19,273 bases of DNA, taken from positions 1-19,273 of the forward strand of contig JAPTJF010000712.1 of assembly GCA_029339195.1 (NCBI GenBank). The letters run 5' to 3'. Under the pieces are notes generated by a model that did not search any database, had not been told where the DNA came from, and was given only the letters and a program-made list of their open reading frames with translations. Of this stretch, positions 9,114-19,196 are shown piece after piece. Every line of letters starts with the position of its first letter. Position 1 is the stretch's first letter. The DNA is from Micractinium sp. NFX-FRZ (lineage: Eukaryota > Chlorophyta > Trebouxiophyceae > Chlorellales > Chlorellaceae). The position numbers were made by a program, and so were the translations under genes.

Positions 9114-10369
9114 TCACGGCTGGCCGGAATGCGGCCCCGCCTGCTGCTGCTGCTGCTGCTGCGCTCGGCCACACTGTGCGCCGTGCTGAACACTGTTTTG
9201 CTGCCGCCGCAGGAACTCAAGCAGCGGGCGCGCCGCCTCTGCCACCCTTGCAAACTCGTCCACCCTCGACTGCAGCTGCCCCTTGTGGGCACGCAGCCGC
9301 CCCTGCCGCTGCCTGCTGTCGTCAAGTGCCTGCTGGCTCTCCTCTTCCTCTGCCCGATGCCCCTCCTCCTCCTTCTGCAGCTGCGCCAGCGCAGCGTCGA
9401 CGCCGGCGGGCGTGGCGTCGTGCACAGCGGTGCTGCAGGTGAGCAGCTGGCGCTGAGCTGTCGCCACCTGGCGCTCCAGATCTTGCTCACGCTGCTGTGA
9501 ATCAAAGAGCTGCTGCTGGTGCGCTTCCGCCTCTGCTGTTGCCGCTGCCTCCAACGCTGCCGCCTCCGCCTCTGCATGCTCACCTTCCAGCTGCAGCCGC
9601 TGGCAGAGCTCGTGGAGCTCTGCTGTCAGCTCCTGCAGCCGCCCCATTCGGGCAGCCACTGCCGCCGCCTGCTCCTGCACGCTGTGCAGCAGTACACTGC
9701 CCGCCTCTGCCAGTTGCGCGTCCAGCGCATGGGCCAGGCTGTGCACAACCGCTGGCGCGGCGCCGTTGGCAGGCGCTGCAGCAACGGGCGGGGAGTGCCG
9801 CGCCCTGCGACCCGCCTCTGCAGCCGCGGCGGTGGCTGTCTCCTCGGCCTCCTCCTCCTCTCCCTCCTCTTGCTGCGGCTGCCGCCGCTGCTGCTGCTGT
9901 GTCGCCTGCTGCTGCTGCTGCTGTGCCTCCTGCTGCTTCTGCTGCTTTTGCGGCACGTGCTGCCGCTGCTTCCGCTTCCGCTTCTGCCGCTTCTGCGGCT
10001 GCCGTGGCTGCTGCTGCTGCCGTGGCGACTGCGCCTCCTCTGCCGCCTCTTCCACTGCCTCTGCGCCTGCAGCCTTGCCATCGCTCAGGCTGCAGCAGGG
10101 GAGGCAGGGAAGCCCAGAGGGCACACACTCGTCATCCCGAGGCGCAACCACTGTCTGTTGTGGGAGCATGCAGGAGGGGCAGCATGGGCCCCGGTAGCAT
10201 GTGCAAGGCAGCCACAGAGTGGCATGCTGTGGAGATGGTGGGCGACAGCTGCTGTCGCCGGTTCACGCTGTCTTTGGGGGATGCAGTGGGTAGCAAAGAG
10301 ATACGGCAGGGGCTGTGGGGCGCACCTGCCGCCGTTGCCGATGGCAGCTTGGCCCTTGGCAGGAGCCAT
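9114..10369 (-). CDS. Gln-rich coiled-coil protein, probably nuclear (339 aa as modelled)
   Basis: Exon 1 is 10326-10369 (MAPAKGQAAIGNGG). It splices in phase (AG + C) to an acceptor at 10090, and exon 2 runs 10089-9114. The N-terminus has a basic nuclear-localisation-like run KRQKRKRKQRQ (residues 48-58), then Gln tracts (about 59-88) and an acidic patch EEGEEEEAEE. Residues about 130-310 form a helical, heptad-rich region, for example LQELTAELHELCQRLQ and AALAQLQKEEEGHRAEEEE. I recognise no named family; a structural or chromatin-associated role is possible, not shown. The C-terminal Q7 tract is encoded by CAG repeats. The 3' end is uncertain: a strong donor (CCGAG|gtgagc) at 9061/9060 lies just past the stop at 9114, so further exons may exist between 9060 and 8640. 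The gene is divergent from the chromatin gene at 11257 and convergent with the cystatin-like gene. Confidence 0.65.
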
Positions 10370-11256
10370 GGCAGCACCTCCCTCCTGCAACGGTGAGGCG
10401 TGGGGACAGGCAACAGAGTGCAGGGGGGCGTGGGTGAGGGGGTGGGAACGGTGGGTGGGGCCGCCCAGGAGCCCTGCTCCGCAGCGCCCACTAGGTGCAT
10501 ACGACGGCCAGGTGAGAGTTACTATCAGCAACATCTCTTGAATGTAGCCTGTGCCTTCTGCAACACCTGTCCACGTCACCCGCACACCGCAGCCTGCGGC
10601 ACGCGCCGCCCACCTGAACCCCGCCGCTCCCGTCCTCCAAGTCGCATGCCGCCGCCGCCGCTGCTGCGGAAGGCGGAGAGTGCGTGCTGGCAGCACTGGG
10701 AGCCTGGAATGCTGACGGGAAGACCTGCCTCCATTGGACGGCCTTGGAAGCACCGGCAGGCTGGCTGGGGAGCGCGGGAAGGCCGCGCACTGGGGGCGCA
10801 ACAGCGGCAGGGTGCACGCGGGGGTCGCGGCCGCCGCCGCCGCCGCGCCGCGCCGGCGCCACGGCCTCGCCGCCACCCGCCTGCAGGATTGGCTGCTCCA
10901 TTCCTGGGGGCGAAACCGACAGCACGCGGTCCTTGTCAAGGCTTCAGAGCGCTCACAGCAATTGGTGTAGCAGGGCTCTGCTTGCTACTGGCGGTCTCGA
11001 GAGCAATTTCCGCTGTAGGTCTCACCTGGAGCTTCATCTGGTGCTGTGCGGGCGCCGCGAGCGCCACCCGAGGTCCGCCCGCCCTGCCCTTGGGGCCCAC
11101 TGGCGGCAGACATGTTCCAGTAGCGTTGATGACGTCCCAAAACGCACTGGTGAAAAGAATGGCGGCAAACTGGCGCAGTTGCAATCCTGATGCAGAAAGT
11201 TCTTCGAGGCTTGGCTCCCCCCACAATCCTCTTTCCGGTCTTCGTGTCTTGCTCCC
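10370..11256. promoter_or_regulatory. Divergent intergenic region (bidirectional promoter candidate)
   Basis: These 887 bases separate the start codons of two divergently transcribed coiled-coil protein genes. The stretch is very GC-rich and holds a GCC-repeat tract at about 10829-10860. ATTGG/CCAAT-type boxes are seen at 10733-10737 and 10961-10965. No TATA-like box is obvious. Open frames cross it on both strands, but none has splice or domain support. The promoters of both genes must lie here. Confidence 0.5.
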
Positions 11257-13251
11257 ATGGCGCTGGTCGACACCCCTTACACCGTGCAAGCGCTCAGACA
11301 GCTGGGCTACTCGAACTTGGTGCCCGTCGCGTGTGGCCAAGGCGAAAGCCGCAAAACAGGTGAGCCGCTCCTACAGCTTTCCGAGTGTTCACGGCAAGCC
11401 CAAGTGCGCCTCCAGCGCAGGCGCACAGGAGGTGGCAGAGGTGTCGCCGCTGCTGCCGCCGCCGCCGCTGCCACCACCGCGTTGCATTCCAGATTCCAGC
11501 GTTGCGTTATGTCGCCCACCCTTCTGCCCCCCCTTGCATGATGGATGCAGGCGTGTTTCTGGGCGGGCACCAGTGCCAGGTCCAGAAAGGACAGGTGGAC
11601 TACTTTGTTGCCTGCTCATGTGACGAGTGCCGCGCCAGCGGGTGCGCGCTGCGTGTGGGCGAGTTTGAGCGGCATGCGGGGGCAGAGAAGTTCAAGAAGT
11701 GGAAGGAGAGCATCAAGGTCGAAGAAGGCGGCAGGACGCAGACCCTGAGCAAGTGGATTGACGCTGAGTGCGGGTGAGCGGGCCGCACGACACGCTGCCG
11801 CCGCCCTCGCCGCTTCAGCGCGCACTGGGGGATTCCACGAAACGCCTCGCCGGCTGCACATACGTTGCTTGACAAAGCTCTTGGCTGAACCTCAGCATTA
11901 TTGCGTGCTCCTGGCTTCTGACACCCCCTCCTCCCCTGTCCTGGGCAGGGTGCACGGGAAGGCGCTGGAGGGCAAGCGTGTGAAGGTGTGCTGGCCCGCC
12001 GACAAGGAGCTCTGGTTTCCAGGCACAGTGGTGGCGTTTGACCCGGTCAACATCCTGCACACCGTCAAGTGAGCACTGCGGCTGCTGCTGTGTCGCTGCA
12101 GCACGCTGTTGCTTCTGCCACCCCTAGGAAGTTGTACCGTCTGTCGCTGAGGCCATCCCCGCCTGCTGCTCTGCCGCTGCTGCCGCTGGCCCGTGCTGTG
12201 CTGGTCTGCTTGTGCAGGTGCCTTTGCTGTCACTGCCAGCGCTCCAAGCAAGTTGCTGTGCTGCTTCTATGGTTGGGGACGCCGCTGCTGCAATATTCGC
12301 CCCTGCCTCCCATGTGCATGCTGCCGCTGCTGCTTACTGGTTGATGGCACAGGGCTGAGGCATATTATTGTTGAATGTGCCCCACTCCCCTTTGCGCGCA
12401 GGTATGACGACGGTGAAGTAGAATACCTGAAATGGGCAGTGGAGAGCACGGCTCTGCTGGAGCCCCGCCAGCCCCCCGGCGCACCCGGCGCCCCTACCGC
12501 TGCAGCCTCCAGCCTGCAAGGCACCCAGGGAGCGGCGGTCGCCCTTGCTGCCCTCGGCGGCGGCGGCGGGGGGGACCCCCAGCACCGGCGACAGCAGCAG
12601 GCAGGTGATCCCGCGGCAGGGCAGCCGGGGCGGCAGGCGGCAGGTGCCACCGCCTCGGTCCATGGTGAGGAGGCGCCGGCAGGGGGGCCGGCAGCCCCTT
12701 TGGGCGCGCCTGCTCCTGCTGCCGGGTCTGCTGGTACCGCTGCCCAGCAGGAGCTAGAGCGGAAGCTGCAGGCACTGGAGGTACTGCTGCCAGCTCAGCA
12801 GCGGCAGGAGCTGCAGGCCGCGCGGGAGCTGCTGGCTCGGCAGCTGGAGAAGGAAGCAAGCCTGCAGTCGGGCATCTCTGACCTGCAGCGGCGGGAGGAG
12901 CAGCTGCGCGCTCGGTTCGATGCAGCAGCCGAGCGCCGTGCGGCGCTGCAGCGGGAGCGGCAGGAGCGGGTGGATGTGGCGGCCCAGCAGGCACAGCGCA
13001 ACGCTGAGCTGGCTGCTGAGCTGGAGCGGCTGCAGCGGGGCACAGGCAGCGTGGGGGCGGCCTGCCAAGCCAGCAAAGAGGCGCGGGAGCGGGCTGCTGA
13101 GGTGGCACGGCAGGTGGCAGAGGGGGCCGCTGCAGAGCAGCGTATGTCAGATGAGGTCGGGGAGCTGGAGCGGAAGTGCCAGGTGCTGGCAGGTTCAAGC
13201 CTGCCTGCCGACTTTGAGCAGCTGATTCGGCAGGTGGGCGGCGGCCCATAG
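11257..13251 (+). CDS. SAND/TDBD-like plus Tudor-like coiled-coil protein, probable chromatin or transcription regulator (431 aa)
   Basis: Exons: 11257-11359, 11551-11773, 11949-12068, 12402-13251; all junction phases agree. Residues about 36-105 contain ACSCDECRASGCALRVGEFERHAG followed closely by KKWKESI. A CxCxxC zinc-type motif followed by FExHAG and KxWxxSI is typical of SAND-related and TPL-binding (TDBD) domains of plant nuclear proteins. Residues about 110-160 (GKRVKVCWPADKELWFPGTV, then FDPVNILHTVKYDDGEVEYL) match the Tudor-like module of plant chromatin proteins such as PDS5- and MSH6-type readers. The intron at 12069-12401 splits this module inside the Lys before YDDGE. A low-complexity Ala/Gly/Pro linker follows (about 170-260). 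Residues about 265-415 form a long coiled coil (QQELERKLQALEVLLPAQQR, LQRREEQLRARF). The role as a chromatin reader with a dimerisation coil is inferred. A donor-like CAG|gtgggc just before the stop leaves an alternative C-terminus possible. Confidence 0.75.
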
Positions 13252-13802
13252 TGTTAGCACCGGCGTGAGCCTTTCCCGACCCTTTGGCCCATACTTGTGC
13301 CTTGCCCACTCCCTCGCCACTGCCCGTCTTGCCGTCTGCCTGCTGCCTTCTAGTGTTTGAGTGCTCCCATTCATCATTTGAAAATATCCTAGCCCTAGCC
13401 TGGATGCACACAGGGGCCAGGGTCATGCAGCGGGATGCACGCCCTGGCGGTGGGTGGGCAGTACAGGCGTGGTTTGGATGGAGCGGCAGGTTGGGGCGGC
13501 AGGTTGTGGTGGCAGAGGTATGTCAAGTGGCAGCGCACATGATGTGGCTGTTGAGACCACGCGCAAAATATCAGCAGTGCCGTTGTATAACACAAGCAGG
13601 CCATGATTGCTAAGCATGGGAGAAAGCAGAGGGCGGTACCGAAGCAGCTGGCTCGCAACAGCAGCGCTGCAGTGGGCTCGAGCGGCCGTGCAGCCACTCG
13701 GCCATCCAGCCACTCGTTGTTATGCACTATCGGCGCTGCAGCAGATGCGTTCCTTCAGCAGTTGTGTTGAAGCTGTGCCCCCACCGATGGCAGCAGGGAG
13801 CC
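13252..13802. other. Convergent 3' spacer between chromatin gene and hydrolase gene
   Basis: The stretch holds the 3' UTRs of two convergent genes. I found no TGTAA on either strand, so one or both genes use a variant signal or end elsewhere. A TTGTATAAC sequence occurs near 13585 but has no clear role. No gene is supported. Confidence 0.45.
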
Positions 13803-16800
13803 TCAGTGCCAGAGCGAGCGCCATACACCCCCGAAGCACCCAGGCGGAGCCGCTGCCTCCAGCTCCTTGCGGTGCTGCTTGTCCTGCGGCGTGGGGTAAG
13901 AGTGAAATGGGCGAGGGGTGTGAGACACTTGAATGTGGCCACAGGCGCTGCCCGCTCGTTGGTTGGTTGTGCATCTGCCTGCCACTCAACCCAAGCATCT
14001 CTCTGCCCCAGATGTACTTCCGCCGGCACCCAGCTCGCCTGCCCAGCCTGCCTGCCTGCCAGCCTGCCCATTGCCGGCCAGCTCCTGCCATGCAGCCCCT
14101 GCCATGCAGCCCCACCCCACCCCACCTCTGCCTTGCTGGCATCCAGGAATTTGAGGACCTGCTGGGAGAAGCCCGTTGGATCCAGCAGGAACAGGCCCTG
14201 CAGTAGAAAAGGAAGCAGCCGCAGAGGATGCTGGTACCAGGTGTGAAGCACCGCAGCTCCGCGATGAAAGGGGACAGGCCAGCGGGGTGGAGCAGGAGCG
14301 GGGGAGCAGCCGCAGAGGGTGCTTGGGTGAAGAGCGCAGCTCCGCGATGGATTTGGAGACTCTTGAGGGGTGGAACAGAGACGGGAAGGTGGTGGCATGA
14401 GCATGAACACACGGAGCAATGTGCCACGGATCACAGCACAGCACAGCACACCAGGACACGACACGTCACAGCGCAGCACAGCACTCACATGGCCTGCCCC
14501 AGGGATCTGCACCAGCCAGGAGCCCGGGGTGGCGGCGGCGCCCTTGATTGACGTGGACACGGGGAAGATGACGTCCTTGGTGCCGCTGCAGGCAAGCGGG
14601 GAGAGCAGGGCCGAGTTTGGGATTGCGTGTGCACCAATGGAGCGAAGTGCAGGTGGATGGCAGGCGAGAGGGCACCCCTGCATGCTGTGCCTGCTATGGT
14701 CGATTCCAGTGGCCACCCTCCACCTCACCCCCCGCCCTCCTGCAGTCCATGCTACCCTTTCCCGCCCCATCCCGTCCCATCCCCATCCTGCGCTATCCCA
14801 TCCCGCCCTCACGTGATCCAAAGCACGCGCTTCTTGCACGCTGCCAGCTTGGGCAGCAGCCCGGGGCCATCGAAGTACGCCTTGATCGCCTCCGCCTGCT
14901 TCTTTCTGGTGGCAGCTGACACCACCAGCGCCTCAGCCGCTGCAATGCGCAACGGTAGAGGAGAGCGTGGGGGGGAAGCGGTGCAAGTGTGTGCGGGGCA
15001 GGGCCTGGCAGCAGTGGCATGCGCGGTGACAGGGCGCGGCAGCTTGCACCCCATGCCAACACGAGTGTGGGCAGCGCAAGTGGTGCATGCTAGGCCATAC
15101 AGCAAATTGGCGCTCACTCGGCGGGATGATGCCCTTGGCGTATGCATAGCCGGCGTTCGGGGCCCCCATGAAGCCGGGCACTGCAGCCATCTGCATGGTG
15201 ACAAAGTGGCCGGCCAGGGTGGGGAAGCCTGCAGCAGGTCGGGGTGGAGGGAGGGCTTGAGGAGGGCAGCTGGCACTGGTGGGCCGCTGTGGAGGGCCGG
15301 CGGGGGCCGCTGTAGCGGGGGATGGCGGGGCGGAGGGTGCGGATGCATAGTGCATGCGAGAAGGGGAGGCCGTGCTGTATAGACAGGGAGCAACACAGCA
15401 TGGGGCCCCGTGCCGTGCAGCTCAGCTCAGACGAGCACAGCACGCACAGCATGCACAGCATGGCGCGGCATGCTTTTCTGACCGGGATCCTTGTCTCCCA
15501 GAGGTAGCAGCACGGCGACGTCGGTTGACGACGCCTCGCTTCCCAGGTAGCTGCAGCGGTGCCCCAGGGGCGGGGCAGTGCCGGGAGATGGAGGGGCACG
15601 GTGAGTGACACCATCCATGACAGGTGGAAAGCAAGCTGCAGGCCAGGCGCTGCGACCCCAGCACCACTTCAGGGCAAGGCTATCCTGAGACTGGTGCCCA
15701 CTCACTCCATCTTGGCTGCCATCCCGCCCTCCGGCTGGGGGGCGCCCTTGCCGCCGTAAGAGGTGGCGGCTGCAGCCCGGTGGAGGGAAGGTCGGCGTGT
15801 GAACCATCTGCCAGCCAGCCATGCTCTACGGTTTCGGTGTCGGTACCATGGGCATGCATGCTGCTGCCACAACAGAGGGTCAGAGGTGGTCCGCATGCCA
15901 TCGAATGCGCTGGCGGCAGCTGCTCTTGGCTGGGCAGGCATCTTCCAGAATTCACTCACCCCCCACCACCCACCCCCGACCTACCTGCCACCACAGACCG
16001 CACGGCGCTGCCGTAGTGGGTGGCAATCCACAAGGCCACCATGCCGCCCATGCTCATGCTGCAGAGCGGCAAGGCAGGGGAGTGGCAGCGGTGGGCCTGA
16101 TTCAAGACCCCTTGGGGTGAGGGAGACGAGCGGGCTTGGCGGGAAGGTGAGCCGGATGGTGCGACACACCACCCGAGAGCTGCACCCAACCATTCAGCCT
16201 GCACGTTCGGCCACAGAGATTCATCACGGTAACACCCTACCCACTACAAGGCCACTACATGGCCACTACTGTAGCCCTTCCACCCACCCTACGACGTCCG
16301 GCGCGGTGCCCAGCTTCAGGCTTGCGATCAACTCGACGGTGGACAGAGCCATGAAAGGGATGGTGAGCTCCAGGGAGCGCTTGCCCGCCTTGGTGTCGAC
16401 TGCGGGGGGCAGAGGCAGAGAGACGATTTCTCGATGTGGAAGAGCAGCCGGACTCTAGATGCAACAAACGAGCTGGCACGTTGAGACAGCGTGCCTCTCG
16501 GCTGCCGCCAGCTGGCAGCCGCCAGTGAGGAGAGCGCACCCGAGAGGCCGGCCAGTGCGTTGTCAAAGATGACAACCTCCCGGCTCTTGGAAAACTCCTC
16601 AAGAATCTACGGGTACATAAAGTGGGTATAGAAGAGACAAGGTCGCTTTAACTGAGTGCGTAGGCCCTGGAGAAGGACGCAGGCTGGTGGGCAGGCGCAG
16701 GGTGGGCGGGCGGGCCGGGCCGTACCGGCATGGGCCACATGTACTGTTGGGAGCCAAGGCCCTGGATCAGCACCAGAGCGGGCTTGCCGCCATCAGCCTT

Positions 16801-17069
16801 GCCGAAGCGGTGGTAGTTGTACTTGATGTCGCCTGCAGATTAGAGAAGGCGGAGTTGGACGGCACATGGGCAAGGCGCCGCTAGCAAGGTGCCCGCCGCC
16901 TGCACGCGTGGCAATGGTGGGCAGGCGGGGCCGCTGGCGGCTCACCGATCTGAACATCCTTTGCGGGACCCAGGAAGCTGATATCGTCGAACGTGGGAGC
17001 CGCAGGGGCGGCGGGCTCGGCCGGCGCGGGCGGCTGGGCGTCCGGCAGGATTTCGGTGGAGGCGGACAT
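13803..17069 (-). CDS. Alpha/beta-hydrolase fold protein, complete copy (367 aa, 12 exons)
   Basis: Exons from the 5' end: 17069-16946, 16832-16726, 16606-16540, 16399-16288, 16058-15985, 15769-15706, 15550-15483, 15228-15118, 14939-14813, 14585-14489, 14197-14126, 13883-13803; all phases agree. The N-terminus (1 to about 25) is Pro/Ala-rich and could be disordered. KPALVLIQGLG (about 58-68) is the first core strand and oxyanion turn, with Gln where many relatives have His. DVVGMSMGGM holds the nucleophile elbow with Ser139. VLWITGTKDVIFP gives the acid Asp289 and IPGAGH gives His317, completing the triad. A lid region (about 162-250) includes APNAGYAYAKGIIPP. It is most likely a small-molecule esterase or hydrolase of the 3-oxoadipate-lactonase-like group; the substrate is unknown. 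The last exon adds a 26-residue extension (DKQHRKELEAAAPPGC...) absent from the neighbouring paralogue. Its phase fits, but it is the least certain exon. Confidence 0.78.
14431..14487. repeat. AGCAC-type simple repeat in a hydrolase intron
   Basis: Repeated AGCAC/ACAGC units, partly degenerate, fill the 5' end of intron 10 of the complete hydrolase gene (14198-14488). A related AGCAC-rich patch is found near 15430-15465 in another intron of the same gene. Confidence 0.6.
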
Positions 17070-17677
17070 TTTTCAGTGGGTGAACTCTAGTTGCGGACAA
17101 TGTGGCAAATTGGCCATCGCGGGTGGCAGTTGGGCGCGGGTCAATTCGCCCGCCGGAATTGTGCCAGCATGGCGCAGCGTCGCCAGCGCGGACGGTTGGC
17201 ACAACCTGCAGGGCCGTGTGTCTCAAACATGCTGCCATTCGATGTTCCATGTGCTGTGAACCAGCAAGCCTTTCTGCATGCTTATTTCGGGCTTTTCCTC
17301 CTGGCTCACTTAAAACTGCAGCTGCTGCCCCCTGGGCGGGCCGCGCTGCCATGCCCAGCTGGTACCATCCCGCACCCGGGCAACCCGCCCTTGAAAACAT
17401 CAAGTGCTGGCCACTACCCACGAGATTGTCTTGATTACAAATGGTGCCAGTCACTGCCTTGTCGCAGGCATGTAGGTGGGGAAAAAACATGGTGCAGCGT
17501 AACGGCCGAGCCGACGCCAGCCAGAGTGCGACGGGGAACACAGAGTAGGAAGTTGGGAGGGCACTTGTTGTGCACCCGGGCGTGCACCCCGGCCACCATT
17601 CACAAGCCGCCGACTCTGGCTGCCGCCGCGCTCAGGCTGGCGGTGCTCAAATCCCAGCAGGCTCAGCAGGCTCTCGC
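17070..17677. other. Spacer between the tandem hydrolase genes
   Basis: On the - strand this holds the 3' UTR of the right-hand hydrolase (stop at 17678-17680) and then the promoter and 5' leader of the left-hand one (ATG at 17069, context gaaaaATGTCC). No TATA-like box is clear. No additional gene is supported. Confidence 0.55.
17435..17439 (-). terminator. TGTAA polyadenylation signal of the right-hand hydrolase
   Basis: TTACA on the + strand is TGTAA on the - strand. It lies about 240 bases after the stop at 17678-17680, a normal 3' UTR length for a chlorophyte gene. Confidence 0.6.
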
Positions 17678-19157
17678 TCAAACCAGGAACTTGAGGAGCT
17701 CCTCAGTGAAGGCCTTGGGGTCCTGAAGGTACAGGGCCTGCATGAGGTGGAGCGGTACAGCACAGGTGCGTGAGAAAGTCAAGTTAACGGGTGTAGGGTG
17801 AAGGCATTGGTGGGCCTGACACGGGGCAGCGGGGAGAGCAGGGGTCCATGGGTGCGTAGTGGCAGGCACAGCGATGAGGGGCAAGATGTAGTGGCAGGCA
17901 CAGCGATGCGGGGCAAGATGCGGAACCGGTGCATCTGATGTGCCTTGCCCAACCCGGCAACACGCCCTTCAGAATTGGCTGTGGGCGCCAGCTGTCAGCC
18001 ACGTGGCAGCCTGCCCCTGCTGGCATCCATTCCCGCTCCCACTCACGTGGCCGGCTTCAGGGATCTTCACCAGCTGGGAGCCCGGCAGGGCGGCAGCGCC
18101 CTTGACAGCAGTCTCGGCAGGGAAGATGCCATCCTTGGCGCCGCTGCAGAAGGGTGGAAAGGGCAGCAATCGGGAGTACATAAGATGCGCCTGCTGACGT
18201 GGGAAGCTGCTGCGGCTGCCTCGTGATGCATGCGGCAGCGCTACGCAGGGGAACAGTCAAGGGGCGCCCCGCAAGAGAGACCGGCACCAAAGGGCAGACG
18301 AGGAGGCACGCCGAGCACGGCGTGCATGCTGTGGTGACATCTCGCTGAGCGCGCCTGCCGGCAGTGCTCCTGAGGCCCCCCTCACACAGGCTGGCACATC
18401 ACCGCAGCCCACTTGGATCCAAGCGCCTGCACATCACGTCATCCCTGCCCACTGGGTGGCACCCTCAGCCCATGCCCCACGCTTCCCATGCCACGTCATC
18501 CTGACGTCCCCAAGCACCCCACCTCCCCCGTCTCACGTCATCCACATGATCTTCTTCTTGCTGTCCGCCAGCTTGGGGAGCAGGCCGGGGCCCTCGAAGA
18601 AAGCCTTGACGGCTGCAACCTGCTTGGCCTTGGTGTCCAGAGATACGGTCATCGCGTCGGCAGCTGCAGGTCGACGAGGGATGCAAAAGGGGTGAATGAG
18701 GGGGGCAGGCAATGGGGGGTCAACGCAGGGGGGTGGGTTGCGACCCGTGACAGGCGGAAGGTCGTGTCGTCAAGTCAGCAGCCGCGGGTGGCAGGCGCTG
18801 TGGTGTGGTGTGAGCAAGTTTTTGAGAAATGCATGGGCGGGGCCGGTAGGGCGTGAGCTGCGCAAGACTGCCGTGAAGGTGCTGTGCCTGGCATGCTGGG
18901 ACAGCGGCACCCACAAGTAGGCAGCATAGGTAGGCACGCAGGGCAGCTGCAGCGCACATCATGCAGGTCGTGCACGGCGTGCAGCATGATGGGAGCTGCC
19001 GAGGCACTCACTGGGAGGGATGATGCCCTTGGCGTAAGCATAGCCCGCATTGGGTGCGCCCATGAAGCCGGGCATGGCAGCCATCTGCATTGTGACGATG
19101 TGGCGGGCCAGGGTGGGGAAGCCTGCAGCAAGGGGGGGGGGGGGGGGGGGGGGTAAA

Positions 19158-19196
<39 letters not shown>

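Noticed and set aside
9142..9161. CTG/CAG run as a possible mobile-element or CRISPR-like repeat
   Set aside because: It is a simple trinucleotide tract encoding glutamines in the coiled-coil gene; there are no spacers or terminal repeats.
10684..10800. A + strand frame with an ankyrin-like look (NADGKTCLHWTAL)
   Set aside because: It is a single isolated unit with no neighbouring repeats, no splice support and a promoter-like setting between divergent genes; it is probably chance.
10400..11623. A 407-codon open frame on the + strand across the divergent promoter
   Set aside because: Composition is arginine/proline-rich nonsense typical of GC-rich DNA, and it overlaps the true start exon of the chromatin gene in another frame.
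14145..14206. A + strand reading EFEDLLGEARWIQQEQALQ followed by a stop, after an acceptor-like site
   Set aside because: It is the antisense of the hydrolase exon 14197-14126, whose homology to the paralogue (FLLDPTGFSQQVLKFL against YLQDPKAFTEELLKFL) is clear. The paralogue shows a similar antisense reading.
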